NCBI GenBank assembly: GCA_030340625.1
Contig: JAOPHQ010006539.1
Span: forward strand, 848,001 to 912,000
DNA from: Merluccius polli
Lineage: Eukaryota > Chordata > Actinopteri > Gadiformes > Merlucciidae
DNA length: 64,000 nucleotides
Direction of reading: 5' to 3'
The notes beneath the pieces were generated by a model that saw only the letters and a program-made list of their open reading frames with translations, was not told the origin of the DNA and searched no databases. A program made the position numbers and the translations under genes. Shown piece after piece: positions 42,908 through 55,000 of the stretch. The stretch's first letter is position 1. Each line of letters starts with the position of its first letter.

Positions 42908-43603
42908 ATGACCCTAAAAAAAGTTACCGAGGACATGGAGGAGATTAAAAAATCTCTGAATTTCATATCCCTGGAGATGGACAAAATGGGGAAACAACAA
43001 ACAAACATACTGGCACTAGTCGAGGAAGTGCGCCAGCTAAAATTCCAACTACGTGAGAAAGACAGTAAGATCTCTGATCTGGAACGGAGAGTGGACACAT
43101 TGGAGCAATACTCACGTCTGGATGATGTGATTATCAGCAGATTACAAACCAAACATCAATCCTTTGCAAGAGCTGTAGTCGGAGATAAAAACGGAGAAGA
43201 TTCTCCACAAAGTGAAATGATCACACTGGAGCAACAGGTGGTCCAATTCCTTGAGAGCAAAAACGTGCATATCCAAAGCCAAAACATAGTAGCCTGCCAC
43301 ACTCTTTCTAAGAGAAGTGCAAAAGCTACGCCGATAATCATATTGCGACTCCAAAACCGCAAACACAAAACCGATCTTCTGAAGCAGGCTAGAAAGCTGA
43401 AGGGGACGGGAGTGTATATAAATGAGAATCTAACCAAGAAAAATGCGGAGATTGCAAGGGAGGTGAGGAATCTGAGAAAGCAAAACAAAATACAGTCTAC
43501 ATGGATAAGAAATTGCAAGATATTGATCAAGCCGAACGGAACACCGGAACAAGTACAGGTGATGTTGGTGAATGAACTAAAGGATTTGGATAAATACAGA
43601 TGA
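42908..43603 (+). CDS. LINE ORF1 protein, coiled coil plus RNA-binding-like domain
   Basis: Intact 231-codon frame from ATG 42908. Residues about 1-75 are rich in heptad-like Leu/Ile/Met and charged residues (EEVRQLKFQLREKDSKISDL), a trimerising coiled coil typical of LINE ORF1 proteins. Residues about 125-200 (IVACHTLSK, PIIILRLQNRKHKTDLL, GVYINENLTKKNAEIAREVR) resemble the RRM-like and C-terminal parts of L1-type ORF1, which bind element RNA in a ribonucleoprotein. There is no esterase or zinc knuckle, unlike the L2 at 33321. ORF2 starts about 500 bp downstream. It appears undamaged. Confidence 0.8.
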   Translation: MTLKKVTEDMEEIKKSLNFISLEMDKMGKQQTNILALVEEVRQLKFQLREKDSKISDLERRVDTLEQYSRLDDVIISRLQTKHQSFARAVVGDKNGEDSPQSEMITLEQQVVQFLESKNVHIQSQNIVACHTLSKRSAKATPIIILRLQNRKHKTDLLKQARKLKGTGVYINENLTKKNAEIAREVRNLRKQNKIQSTWIRNCKILIKPNGTPEQVQVMLVNELKDLDKYR

Positions 43604-44108
43604 GGATTTATGATTATTATGACCTGTCACAGTAAGGAAGAGGATGTGAAAAAGGAGGATGAACTGGAAGCAAGTATATGTACGCACACACAGACACTCA
43701 CGAGGAATCATACACACACACATGATCACAGGAACAAAAGCACTACTTCCGTGCTTACACATCTCAATATAATGGACATAAAAATACAAAGCAAAGCATC
43801 AGGACGCACACAACCATATGAACTCAATGGCAGAGCTTGATAGAGATGTTCTTTTCCTGTTCAAAGAAGTGGAGGAGGATGAAATGATAGACGTGATCTA
43901 TGAAACAAGGAACTGTCCACATGACAGATTGACTGCACATGATCAATTACCATTTCATACTTTTGATTATTCAGAGTACAAACGACATGAGATTGGGAAC
44001 AATATTGACCCAGATAATAACTTATTGAAATAATCATGGACTGTGAGTATTATACGGAGGATCAGTTCAGAACTAGGATGAAGCAACAAAGGGTGTTAAC
44101 ACTTACAT

Positions 44109-47015
44109 TTGAACAGCAGAAGCCTCTACATGAATTTTGGAAAAATTAAAGATTATCTTACACAATTTGACAAAAGGTTTAATATAATTGCAATAACTGA
44201 GACATGGCTTCATGATAGTAAAGAAGCTGAAGTTGAGTTAGAGGGTTATGAAATGATTTGTGTTAATAGGTCAAATCAAAGAGGAGGTGGTGTGGCAGGC
44301 TTTGTATGTGGAAACAAACATTAAATATAAAGTCAAAGATGAAATGACTACAACCATAAAGGATGTAATGGAATGTCTAACTGTTGAAATAGAGGTGGAA
44401 AGAGGTAAACATATTATTGTAAGTTGTGTATATAGAAAACCTGGATCAGACGTTGAACAATTTAAAGACAAGATAGTCGTGATGTTTGAGAAACATCGTA
44501 AAACATGTAGCCTATCACACAGAAAAACAACCAATATATATATATATTACTGTGAAAGGAACATACACTCCACTTTATGCAGGTGGTATTTGTGTGTGGT
44601 GATTTTAACATAGACTTGCTGAATCCTAATAGAAACAAAAAGATAGTTGACTTTATTGATGAAATGTCTAGTATAAGCTTATATCCCATGATTACCAAAC
44701 CCAGTAGAATAACTAAAGTGAGTTCAACATTAATAGATAATATATTTACAAATGCCATTGATAGAATACTGAGTGGTTTGTTAATTAATGATATAAGCGA
44801 TCACTTACCCATTTTTGCTGCCCTACAACATGAGTATGTGACAAAACCCGAGAATAAATTAGGTAAAATGCTGCGTTACAGAACACAGGATGCTATTAAT
44901 GCATTGAAGGAAGAGTTAAAGAAACAGGACTGGAAAGAGGTTTATGTTGAGGACCCTAACATCGCATACAATGCATTTCTGGAAATATTTACAAAACTTT
45001 ATGGGAAACATTGCCCTGAAAAAAAAGTAAGTTACAAGAATAATTATGAAGACAAACCATGGATTACAAAAGGGCTACAGAATGCATGCAAAAAGAAAAA
45101 CACATTATATAGGAGATTTCTTAAAAGCAGATCAGAAGAGGATGAAATTAAATACAAGAGATATAAAAACAAATTGGTAGGCATTCTGAGAAACAATAAG
45201 AAGGAACATTATAGGAAACTGCTGGAGAAAAATAAAAGCAACATTCAAGGAACATGGAAGATAATTAATAGCCTAATTATAAAAGGTGTTAAGAACAAAG
45301 ACTATCCTAGTTACTTCACTAAAAAAAATGATGTAACTACAAATAATAAAAAAGAGATAGCTGATGAATTCAATGAATATTTTGTAAATGTGGGACCTAA
45401 ATTAGCTAATGAAATCATAGCGCCGAGTGACATCGGAGGCATGAATAGATGTGATAAAAATATGAATTCTATGTTTTTAAATGGAGTAAATGAAAATGAA
45501 ATTTTGGACATTGTAAAGGAATTTAAAAATAAAAAGTCTATGGATTATAATGCCATTGATATGTCAATAAAGAACACTATTGAATTCACTGTCAAACCCC
45601 TTACACATATATGCAATCAAACATTCTTAACAGGCATCTTTCCAGATAAAATGAAGATAGCGAAATGTATTCCCATTTATAAAACTGGAGACAGACATTT
45701 GTTTTCCAACTACAGACCAGTTTCCTTACTTCCTCAATTTTCCAAGATTTTAGAAAAGATATTTGCAAAAAGACTTGATAACTTTGTGGAAAAATACAAT
45801 GTATTAAGTGAGCAACAGCATGGATTTCAAACCAATAGATCAACCACACTGGCAATAATGGAACTGGTTGAAAAAATGTCTTCATCAATAGACAACAAAG
45901 AGTACACAGTGGGGGTATTTATCGACCTCAAAAAAGCATTCAATACAATAGATCATAAGATATTAATGAGTAAGCTGGAAAACTATGGCATTAGAGGTGT
46001 AGCATATTCCTGGCTGAAGAGCTATCTGGATAACCGGTACCAGTATGTAAATGTTAATACTGAAAACTCAGATTCAAAAGGTCACTTGCGGGGTACCCCA
46101 AGGGTCAGTCCTTGGACCCAAACTTTTCATTCTTTATATAAATGATATTTGTAGAGCATCAGAGCTACTACACTCTGTTATTTTTGCTGATGATACTAAT
46201 TTGTTTTGTTCACATAAAGATTTGAATGAGCTCTTGGATATAGTCGAAAGTGAATTGAATAATTTGAAAAAATGGTTTGATGTGAACAAACATTGAACTT
46301 AAGTAAGACAAAATTCATAGTGTTGGGAAATAAAAAAGTCAACAATGAGGTTAAACTCAGGATTAACAAAGTAGAAATAGAGAGAGTGTATGAAAACAAA
46401 TTCTTGGGTGTAATGATAGACCATAAATTAAACTGGAAACCCCACATAAACTATATTAAATCTAAAATATCAAAATCTATTGCAATACTATATAAAACTA
46501 AGGACATCTTGGACCATAAATCATTATTAATTTTGTATTCCTCACTCATTCTTCCTTACATTACATACTGTATAGATATATGGGGAAATACTTACAAAAC
46601 TAATACAAATTGCATTTTTTTGTTGCAAAAAAGAGCAATAAGATTGGTTAACAAGGTTGAATATACACACCCCACCAATATGTTATTTGTGCACTCTCAA
46701 AATTTGAAGTTTATGGATTTGGTTAACTTTAAAACATTACAATTAATGTATAGAGCACATTGTAAAACACTTCCAGACTGTATCCAAGGGTTATTCACAA
46801 ATTTCCCCTCTTATCCATTGAGGGGAAATGTCATTATTGAAAGGAAATGGGCTAAAACTAATATAAAAAGTAGATGTGTGTCAGTGTATGGAGTGAAGTT
46901 ATGGAATGATTGTGACATACAATTGAAAGAAAGTAAAAATATGGGTTCATTTAAGAAATTACTTAAAACCAAAACATTAGAAAGCTATGTAAGAAGAGAA
47001 TGTGGGGATTTGTGA
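44109..47015 (+). pseudogene. LINE ORF2: endonuclease and reverse transcriptase, frameshifted
   Basis: Frame 3 from about 44109 opens with NSRSLYMNFGK and IIAITETWLHDSKEAEVELE (endonuclease); near 44270 reading shifts to frame 1 (VSCVYRKPGSDVEQF) and near 44580 back to frame 3 (VFVCGDFNIDLLNP, NDISDHLPIFA). RT follows: YRPVSLLPQFSKILEKIF, QHGFQTNRSTTLAI, motif A GVFIDLKKAFNTIDHKIL (about 45914-45960; the usual AFD is AFN), then a shift to frame 1 at about 46090 for GVPQGSVLGPKLFILYIND and FADDTNLF (46180-46205), and to frame 3 at 46293 for FLGVMIDHKLNWKPHINYIK, LPYITYCIDIWGNTY and a thumb/C-terminal region ending at 47015. The FADD acidic pair and the first aspartate of motif A remain. Some frameshifts could be assembly errors. 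Confidence 0.88.
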
Positions 47016-47453
47016 ATATTTGAAATCAGGTATCTGGATAATTTTGTTTTTATTTTGTTATTTTATTACCTAAATTGTTAATTTATTTTACTTTGTCATG
47101 TTTAAAAGGCACTACTACTGACGTAAGTTTTGTTTGAAGAAACTGAATTTGTGTTTTAAAAAAGGATAGACAAAATAAGCTTAGGCTTCAGTCTAATCCT
47201 TTTCTGGGTCAAAGAAAACAACAGAGAATAAAAGAGAGAATAAATAAATTGTAAGTTAAACATATAGGGAGGATAGAATGATGAAACATTAATTGTTTTG
47301 TTTATATAACTTATCACTTGTCTCTCTTAACTTTGTCTTGTTTTGTTTTGTTTTGTTTGCATGAACTTCTGTTCAAGAAATTATTCATGGAAATTATTGT
47401 GAATTCATTTGTTAAATGATCGGAAAAAATAAAACTAACTAACTAACTAACTA
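47016..47453 (+). other. LINE 3' UTR and (ACTA)n tail
   Basis: AT-rich, with TTTTGTTTTG repeats near 47338, AATAAA near 47428 and a terminal AACTAACTAACTAACTA. Confidence 0.8.
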
Positions 47454-47530
47454 GTGTTTTAGCGCCGTTTCAGAAAGAATCTAATACTGATCAGAAACAA
47501 ATAATTTGTAACAATGTTTATCAACGCTTA

Positions 47531-47917
47531 TGTGGGGGTTGTGTTCCGAGGAAGAAGGCCGCCGACACAGGAAACGCTTTAACTCACTTTATTTGTTTAG
47601 GTTTAGTATTTAATCTATGAAGAATATGGAGGGGTATTGCATTAATCACGCGTGGAGAGCCCCCTAAGTTTTGCATCCTTCCGGATGGGCTACCTGCGGG
47701 CTCCTGGCTTCCCCCGGATGTGTTGCCCGGTAGTCTCTGGGCAGGAGGCGTGGCCTCTGTGACGCATAATGGCTAGTGTTGTAGCGCCCGCCCCCAGTGT
47801 ATTATGTTTGCCGCCATCATGTGGTCAGGTCAGGTAAATACAACTTGTATATTTATTTCTACTCCTTTGTGGCTATGTGTAGATACTACAGCCATATGTT
47901 ATTATTAATTCGCAACA
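47531..47917 (-). mobile_element. Solo LTR (387 bp) of the same family as 5357-5757
   Basis: On the minus strand it begins TGTTGCGAATTAATAATAAC and ends AACCCCCACA; 4-bp target duplication CTTA (47527-47530, 47918-47921). Shared marks with 5357-5757 include CACATAGCCACAA, AATACACTGGGGG, ACACTAGCCA and GTGTCGGCGGCCTTCTTCCT. It splits the same satellite unit that the LINE entered. Confidence 0.9.
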
Positions 47918-47921
47918 CTTA

Positions 47922-49565
47922 ACTTAGTGATAGTTAGTAGGTTAGTAATGATATAATAATGTATTTGTAAGTAAAATGTAAACATATGGAGTGCTACTAG
48001 CGAAAGATCTCCGTCCATACTGCCACGCCTGAAAACGCATATCACATGACCATTCACATACACTGGGCATGCGCGTGCCGGTATAAACAGAAAAGCAGAT
48101 TGTTTACTCTGCGGTTGGTTGCTTAGTTGCAGAAAATACAATGTAAGACCAGAGATTTCTTTGTTTGAACCAACAGCTTTGTCGAGGTTTGTTTTTGTCC
48201 AAAAAGGGTCACGTGATCGAGGCGTGACAAATCAGAGAACGACACGTCATTACCCAATCAGGAAGCGAACGTGGGTGTCCAGACTAGTCCAGACTGAAAC
48301 TCAACCCCGGAGTATTCAACATTCAACTGGTCAGCAGTGTTTTCAATAATCTCCACTTTAGGTGTCCGGGGGCCGGAGTAGTGTGTACAACGGGCGTAAA
48401 CGTATAATAGAAATATAATTTATATAATAATATTTTTCCTTCATTAGAACAAAGTCCATATAACGATTGTAAAACAAACGAAGTAAGTATAAGTGCTACA
48501 GCAACAATGCAGAAGTGTTGTATGTAGCAATGTAGACCTATATGTTCAACTGGGAAGCAAAATCTGATCACATTAAGTCACTGGAAATGCATGTTTAATG
48601 TAAGGTGTGACTGTAATCCTTCTCACACACTATCTTAATATGCATGATATACCAAATGCCCACTGCCTTTTTTCCCAACATATTGTGACATTGAATATTT
48701 TGTGCATTGGTTTTATGTTTTTGCAGGAAAGTAATACACATAGTAGACACACATAGTATACACATAGTATACACACGTAGTATGCATGTCATCAGTCAGG
48801 GGAGTAATTTTCCTTCCAATTGTAAATGTAAAGTTGTGGTTGAAGTGTATTGCACTGTCCCTGGTAGCCTAATGAGGACAGTTTTCTACTTCCACCCATC
48901 AACCAGAAATGTTTTCCTTCTTGGAGGAAGGAAAAAGATTACTTCACCAATTAAAAAAATGGATTGCCTCTTCCATTCAATGGCGAGGCACAATCATCCA
49001 TCCACTCACTTTCACTCTGGTTAAAACGCTGCCAGGCTATCTGTGGATCAATAGGCGACTGATTAAATTAGAAGGGGTCTGGGTTGGGATTAGGTGGGGG
49101 GGGGGAGCTGTCGCCCAAATGGCGCTTCTATTAGTCTTCTAACCTCACTGATGCTTCCTGGAAATCACTCACTCACGCTCTTGCTTACTTACCAGGCTCT
49201 CTCCCACTCGCTTTATCTATTTAACTCTAGCTCACTCAGTTTTTAGTTTTCATGTGACTGCATTTTCTCATTAACTCTTTCATGAACCTAATCCACAGAA
49301 CGTATTGGCTCCCATTTCTTAGTCCCGCTCACTCTCATCGTCGCTTGTTTTTGATTTCATACACACACACACACACCAAGAGAATATACACTTTTATTGT
49401 TTTGTTTTTTTTAAACCCTGCCTTACAAATAATCCTCAAGTGAGCTGTACTGCTTTTTTCAGTGTAGTTTTCATCAGTCCCCCAAAAAGCAACATTTTCG
49501 CATCCAAATGTTGGATGAAAATGGGACATGCAATATAAAGCACTTCATGCTTTTTGACCCCAGTC
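47922..49565. other. Satellite remainder, then unrecognised sequence
   Basis: 47922-48070 is the rest of the ~170-bp satellite and related transposon-like sequence (TGAAAACGCATATCACATGA). An ACACATAGTATAC minisatellite lies at about 48735-48785, a G-run near 49097, and (AC)n near 49363. No gene recognised. Confidence 0.5.
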
Positions 49566-49879
49566 CTTTAGTCTAGTCGTAATCCCCATAGGCCCAATAG
49601 TAAACCCAGAAATGTTGAGTACCCTAAAGTTTTATTGCAGAAATGTCATCTATAGGCCTAGTGGATGGAATTCAACTTGGTTGCCTAAAGTTGCACTTTG
49701 GGCAATTTGCATAATTAGCATAAATAGGCAATTAAGGCGAGACAGTACAGGTGAATAGGGTAAAAAAATTAAATAATAGATATCACCATGAAACTTTCTC
49801 AGTTGGTTACTTATGTTAAGATGAGAAGAAAATGTATTGCATGTTTTTTTATACTTTAATGTTTCCATATGCAAATGAG

Positions 49880-50200
49880 GCCCTATCTCATTAAAAATGC
49901 TCCAATGTTTCTCTGCACGAAGGAAATTAAGTGTGATGAATGTGGGACGGATCAGGCAGTCCACCCAAAGCCTGCCTGTAGGGTGTTCATGTGCCTTGTC
50001 TAGATATTCTGTGATAGCAGCATCAGTCTGTGGAGTACAGCCATAAGCATACGACATGCACGCAGTGCATTTGTCCAGGATTTTCCATTGAGAATGTTGG
50101 CGATGCCACCAAATGCCACGGCAAGCAGTTGTTCCATGCCAGAACCCTTCATCAAGAATCCAATGCAGCCAAGGAATGACATCAGAGTGTGCATCATTCC
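49880..50200 (-). pseudogene. Fragment of the Academ-like element protein, inverted
   Basis: Minus-strand reading gives MSFLGCIGFLMKGSGMEQLL and ILNGKSWTNALRA (about 50185-50070), then after a frameshift AAITEYLDKAHEHPTGRLWV and IRPTFITLNFLRAEKHW (about 50020-49900). These are segments of a large protein family, common in aquatic animals, that also contains the 'HALSGCD' nuclease segment encoded on the opposite strand from 50356. In intact family members both lie on one strand, upstream part first, so the element's interior is rearranged. The fragment runs into the left TIR near 49892. Confidence 0.55.
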
Positions 50201-50355
50201 AGGATGGATGGTGACAGACTTCCATCATATTGGGTCACTCCATTGGATTAGATACGCCACAATGTAGAGCTGCAGGTCCACTGTGATGTGTGCTTACTTC
50301 AAGCTCTTCAGTGATCTCTCAAGGTAGACTAGGGTTGTGAGCACGGTATCCAGGT

Positions 50356-51170
50356 GTGAAGGTGGAGATAATTCTGTTGGTGTACTGCGCTTGGAAGGCC
50401 AATGTTCAATCAACAGTGCAGATGGAGAAGTGGAATGGCACCATCCTGGATATAAATGCCACTGTCAGAGAATTGGGTGACAGATGTCAAGGTCTCCTGG
50501 GGATGCATGCGCTGTCGGGATGTGACACTGCCTTCTATCCCTGTGGGAAGGGCAAGACATCTGTGCTGAAAGTACTCCTAGGAAATACCATTCCTGGTCT
50601 CAATACAGTGCTTGGGGAACCTGATGCCACTCATAGTGACCTAAAAGATACTGGGACCGAGTTCTTTGTCGCACTGTATGGGCAGAAGAAGGCCAAGTCG
50701 ATGAACAACACTCGCTACAAGATCTACAGTCACAGCAAAAAGCCTCCTAAACTTAAAAATCTTCCTCCAACTGATGCCAACCAGATGCTGCACATACTGC
50801 GTGCTCATCTTCAGGTCATGTTGTGGAAGGCTGCAGGTCAGAGAGAGCCTCCTGCAGAGGCCAGAGACATCACAAAGTTTGGGTGGGAGGTTGCTAATGA
50901 AGGGGCTGTCATGCCCGCTCTTGCCATCCAGGCAGTCGCTCCAGTAAATCTACTTGATGTCACCAGCTGTAGCTGCAGCACATTGAAAGCCTGCAGGAAA
51001 GGAAACTGCAGCTGCCATGCTGCAAGTCTCAGTTGCACTGACTACTGCAAGTGTGAAGGGGATGAGGTCCGCTGCTGCAACCCATTCACAATACATACAA
51101 ATAAAGACCAAGAAGATGATGAGACTGAAGGGAATGAGGAAAGAAATGATGAAGATGGTGAAGGCTATTG
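50356..51170 (+). pseudogene. XPG/PIN-like nuclease C-terminal part with cysteine cluster
   Basis: An open frame reads from 50356 to 51378, but only about 272 residues look genuine. Residues 1-45 (VEIILLVYCAWKANVQ, QMEKWNGTILDINATVRELG) resemble the end of a PIN nuclease core; residues 48-76 (LGMHALSGCDTAFYPCGKGK, then SVLKVLL) are the helix-hairpin-helix-like 'xHAxxGCDxxxxxxGxGKxxALK' of FEN1/XPG-type nucleases. Residues 205-241 hold ten cysteines (SCSCSTLKACRKGNCSC, then C227, C231, C233, C240, C241), and residues 250-272 are very acidic. The catalytic N-terminal acidic residues are absent, so this is a truncated gene. After about 51170 the frame runs through a minisatellite. Confidence 0.6.
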
Positions 51171-51189
51171 TGTGAGATTGTGGTTGTTG

Positions 51190-51515
51190 TTAAATATGTG
51201 TGTGTGTGTGCGTGTGCATACTATATATAGTTATTTTACAGCTTGTGTGTGTGTACGCATGCTGTTTGCAGTTCTTGTATATAGTTATTGTGCGTGTCTG
51301 TGTGCATGCTGTATAAAGTTCTGTCTTTTGCTGTATATAGTTCTTGTGGGTTTGTGTGTATGTGCATGTTGTATATAGTTCTTGTATATAGTTTATTGTG
51401 CATTTGTGTATGTGTGCATGCTGGATATAGTTATTTTGCATATTGTATATAGTTCTTGTATATAGTTCTTGTGGGTTTGTGTGTGAGTGCATGCTGATAT
51501 AGTTATTTTGCATGG
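51190..51515. repeat. Minisatellite of GTATATAGTTCTTGTG units
   Basis: Irregular repeats combining GTATATAGTTCTTGT, TTTGTGTGTATGTGCATGCT and TATAGTTATTTTGCAT. Lies between the nuclease fragment and the right TIR of the Academ-like element. Confidence 0.85.
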
Positions 51516-52005
51516 AGCACTTAATTTCTTAATCCGTCTGTCCATAGGTCAACACTGCCTCCTGACCAGGTTCCTTAAAGGTTTTCACCAACTCAGACCT
51601 CAAGTATATGTGTTTACCCTTGGAAAAAATATTTTGAGCATGACTTTATTAAACGATCTGATTTAGTCTGTATGCAAATTAGCACATATTTGATGAGATA
51701 TGGCCTAATTTGCATATTTAAACATTAAAATACAAACAACATGCAATACATTTTTTTCTCATCTTAACATAAGTAATCAACTGAGAAAGGTTTCATGGTG
51801 GTATCTATTATTACATTTTTTTACCCTATTCACCTGTGGTGTCTTGACTTTATTGGCTTATTATGCTAATTATGCTAATTGCCCAAAGTGCAACTTTTGG
51901 CAACCAAGTTAAATTCCATCCATTAGGCCTATAGATGACATTTCTGCAATAAAACTTTAGGGTACTCAACATTTCTGGGTTCAAGAAATTACGACTAGAC
52001 TACTT

Positions 52006-55000
52006 CTCCAGTCTGTGCCAGCCCAAAGGCTGCCATAAGGAAGACCTTATTTCCACTCAGACCTTTTATCCATCCATCTCCTACTTCACCTACTTAAGTA
52101 CTCCAACAATGCAATCACTCCTTAACCCCATTTGTTTGTCCATATGATGTTTCCCATAAGAGGCTTGGCCCGTGGCACCATTTGTGTCAAATGGCATCGA
52201 GAGTAGGGCAGGTTCTTAAGTGCTTGCAAGCCTTTTAAGCCATCCTATAAATTCATCTCCATGGCAGCAAGCAACAGTGATTCTGTTGCTGTTTTCTTTT
52301 GTTGGTGCTGTTGGTCTTTTGGAAAATATTTCCCTTCCAGGATCCTGAGGTGTTGGGTCTTCCATTTGAAGTGCTCACTTCAACGCTCACTTCTCATTGC
52401 TTAAATTTGTACCCAAATCATTAACTGATTTAAGTTCCCTTCTCTTGCTGTCTATTTAACATTCTCTCTCTCTCTCTTATTATTTGCCTTGTCATTAATG
52501 CATAACAATAGGCTACTTTGTCAAATCAGATGCTATTTTGGCGTGGCATTAGTTAAACATTAGTGACTGTTTTCATAAAATGTTCCTGAAAATGATTGGG
52601 CCCACTTTGTGTTCTATGTCTAACTCTGATGTTTTTCTTTTACCTGATTACCTGCCATTTAGTCGCTACGGCAATGTGATAATTTCAGCCATGACAATGG
52701 ATTGACAACATGATTTCATTCATGTTGTCCTCTTAGCCAGTTTGACATCATAAGAAACACTGAGGGTGAAACATTGGATGAAACAAACAAGTCTCTACAA
52801 ATGCACTTCACTGGCTGTCAAATAGCCCTGTGCCACCCTAATTGTGTTCCGGCTTCGGCGTCCATCGACTCCCCTCCTACCACTTAAGAATAATGAATTG
52901 AGAAAATTACGGATAAAACACTTGTTGTAAGACTAGCCTGCTCCTTTATACTTCATTTTTCATTTTCCTTATCTCCCTATCTCTCTCTAAAGCCCCGTCT
53001 AGCATGAAAGCACACAAAAATACCAGCCTAAAAATAAGCCCCGGTGGTGTTTTCTTCCTACAAATGTTCTCCCTGGCCTCCCTTGTCCCGTCTATTGTAT
53101 CATTCTTAGTCTTTCACCATCAGTTGTTTTTTCTCTAATATTCTTGTTTTTATCTATCCTTTGCTGCTCTCATTGCAAAAAGCCCCAAAAGGAATAGTTG
53201 TGGAGAGGATGGAAAGAGCGATAAATGACATTTGAATTAGTGACTCTCCCTTAGAGATTATGTTGGAGGCAACACTTTTAGTTATGGTTTATAGTTTTGA
53301 GCTCACCCAGGGCTTGCACTGACGTTATTATGAGTGTAGCTAATCAAGGTTGAGAAACACCTGAAGGCAGTGGTAGCAGGGCTTTCATTTCCTACTGGCT
53401 TATGTTTCTTGTGCAATCATTAGCCCTTTAAAAACGCAGTAGGCATATGCATTTAATGTTATGTGTAAATACTGACTAATAACGCTTTTTTTTAAAAATC
53501 TGAAATAATAATATCGAACAAAAAATATAAACTAAATGAATTCCATTGTTAAACTGAAAGAAATTGGTAAAAGGATTCAATTGCATGAGAAGAATTCAAT
53601 TGTTTTCTTGGATGTATTTGTCAAACATACATCAGTAATCATTACATGTATGCATACTACTTTAAATACTAGGGTAAACCAGGATTACAGTGGTTACAGT
53701 AACGCGACAGTTTTGCAAATACTGCAAAAAATACAGCTAAAATGACTGCAGTGTGACTCTTAATTACTTAATTAGAAATGGTGTGAACACACCCAGCTCA
53801 CTGCCGTTCCCCTCGACTGCAAGTGCGTTTTGTCACAGCTGTATGCCTCCATTCATGGCAAGGTTGGTTCCTCCACTTTCATTTGTTAAGCAAGACTGCA
53901 ACACACTGCTGATCTGGATTGTTCAGGGGGGAAGCTCAACAATCCCATGACTACAGAGGTATTGCAAGAAAATAAGATGTATCTTGCTATCACTTAATAT
54001 CCACAGAAGTCAAAATCTATAATGAAATGTGATTTCTCCCAATGCCCAAGTTCACACTAACGGTAGTGCATGAAAAAGGACAATTGGCTTGTATTTCCCT
54101 GCAGGTCCGTTTCTCAACATCAGTAAGCCTGCTCTCTTCCTAGCTGCACTGCCGCATGTGATTGGTAGCCCTAAAGTAATGGAAGATAATGAGAAACCGC
54201 TTTGATTTTCTGTAAGTGTCCCATAAAATACACATTTGTCGCACATTCACAAACACACAGGCACTTGTGCACACACACACATGCACCCTTTCAAAACGCA
54301 TGCGCATGGGGGGCAGGACATATTGACTAAGCGGGGTACTCATCAGAAGACTGTTCGGTCGAGCCACTCGCATTAATGGTGAAGTAAATTGAAAAATGCA
54401 ATCAATGATTGGAGTGAATGCTCTGTGGTAATGATATCAGCGCAAGATAATCCAGTAATTGCCAAACTGATGTATTCTCTATTGGTATTTTGCTGTTCCG
54501 TCGGATAAGCCCCTTTTCCATCCACTGGCCAAAATAGGGAGGCAGAGAGAGGGAGAAAGAGGAAGGAAAATGTGTTGCTTGTGGAGAAACCCCAAAGTAG
54601 AAAAACATCAGATAAAATGTAAACAAGACATCCACATTAAAAGGGTACTAAACCAATTATCACCAACCACAACTGTATCAAACTTACAGGGACAGTCGTG
54701 TTACATCCTAATCTCGGACCCAGCAGTCCTACTATGTTCTTCTGGGGGGAGACGGCACAGAGCCTGGGCTGGAAACCAACAACTACAAGGGGCGGAGTTA
54801 CGCCTTGTTTCCTGTTTCATTACGTTTACTGAAGAAAACGTATAAGTCATTTGTAAGACTATATCCTACCTGATTTGGGTTAACATTACAATAAATTAAT
54901 TGTGTGTATGTGTGTGTGTGTGCGTGTGTGTGCGTGCGTGCGTGTGTGTGTGTGATTGTATGATGATATAAAACCCATAATACACTCATCCCACCTATCC

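Larger units (their letters stand above)
42812..47452 (+). mobile_element. Near full-length LINE (Jockey/CR1-group), two ORFs
   Basis: Inserted in the satellite unit between CCTCACT and TAGTGTTTTAGC. It has a coiled-coil ORF1, an ORF2 with endonuclease and RT, a 3' UTR with AATAAA and an (ACTA)n tail (47433-47453). Length about 4.64 kb, AT-rich coding, unlike the GC-rich chromovirus. ORF2 has at least three frameshifts. Clade assignment is from RT motifs only. Confidence 0.88.
49569..52002. mobile_element. Academ-like DNA element (2434 bp) with ~320-bp inverted termini
   Basis: Ends TAGTCTAGTCGTAAT / ATTACGACTAGACTA, flanked by the 3-bp sequence CTT (49566-49568, 52003-52005). The inverted termini extend to about 49892 and 51690 with scattered differences (GAAATGTTGAGTACCCTAAAG, CCTATAGATGACATTTC, GTGCAACTTTTGGCAACCAA on the right). 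It encodes an XPG/PIN-like nuclease fragment with a cysteine cluster on the plus strand and another part of the same protein family on the minus strand. Academ elements are described as encoding an XPG nuclease and a Cys8 finger and having 3-4-bp TSDs; the assignment is inference. Confidence 0.65.

Noticed and set aside
42901..43530. Minus-strand open frames opposite LINE ORF1
   Set aside because: Shadows of the plus-strand ORF1; no domain and rich in residues expected from antisense reading.
51171..51378. C-terminal extension of the nuclease frame rich in Cys, Val, Tyr
   Set aside because: It reads through the GTATATAGTTCTTGTG minisatellite; genuine similarity ends after the acidic region.
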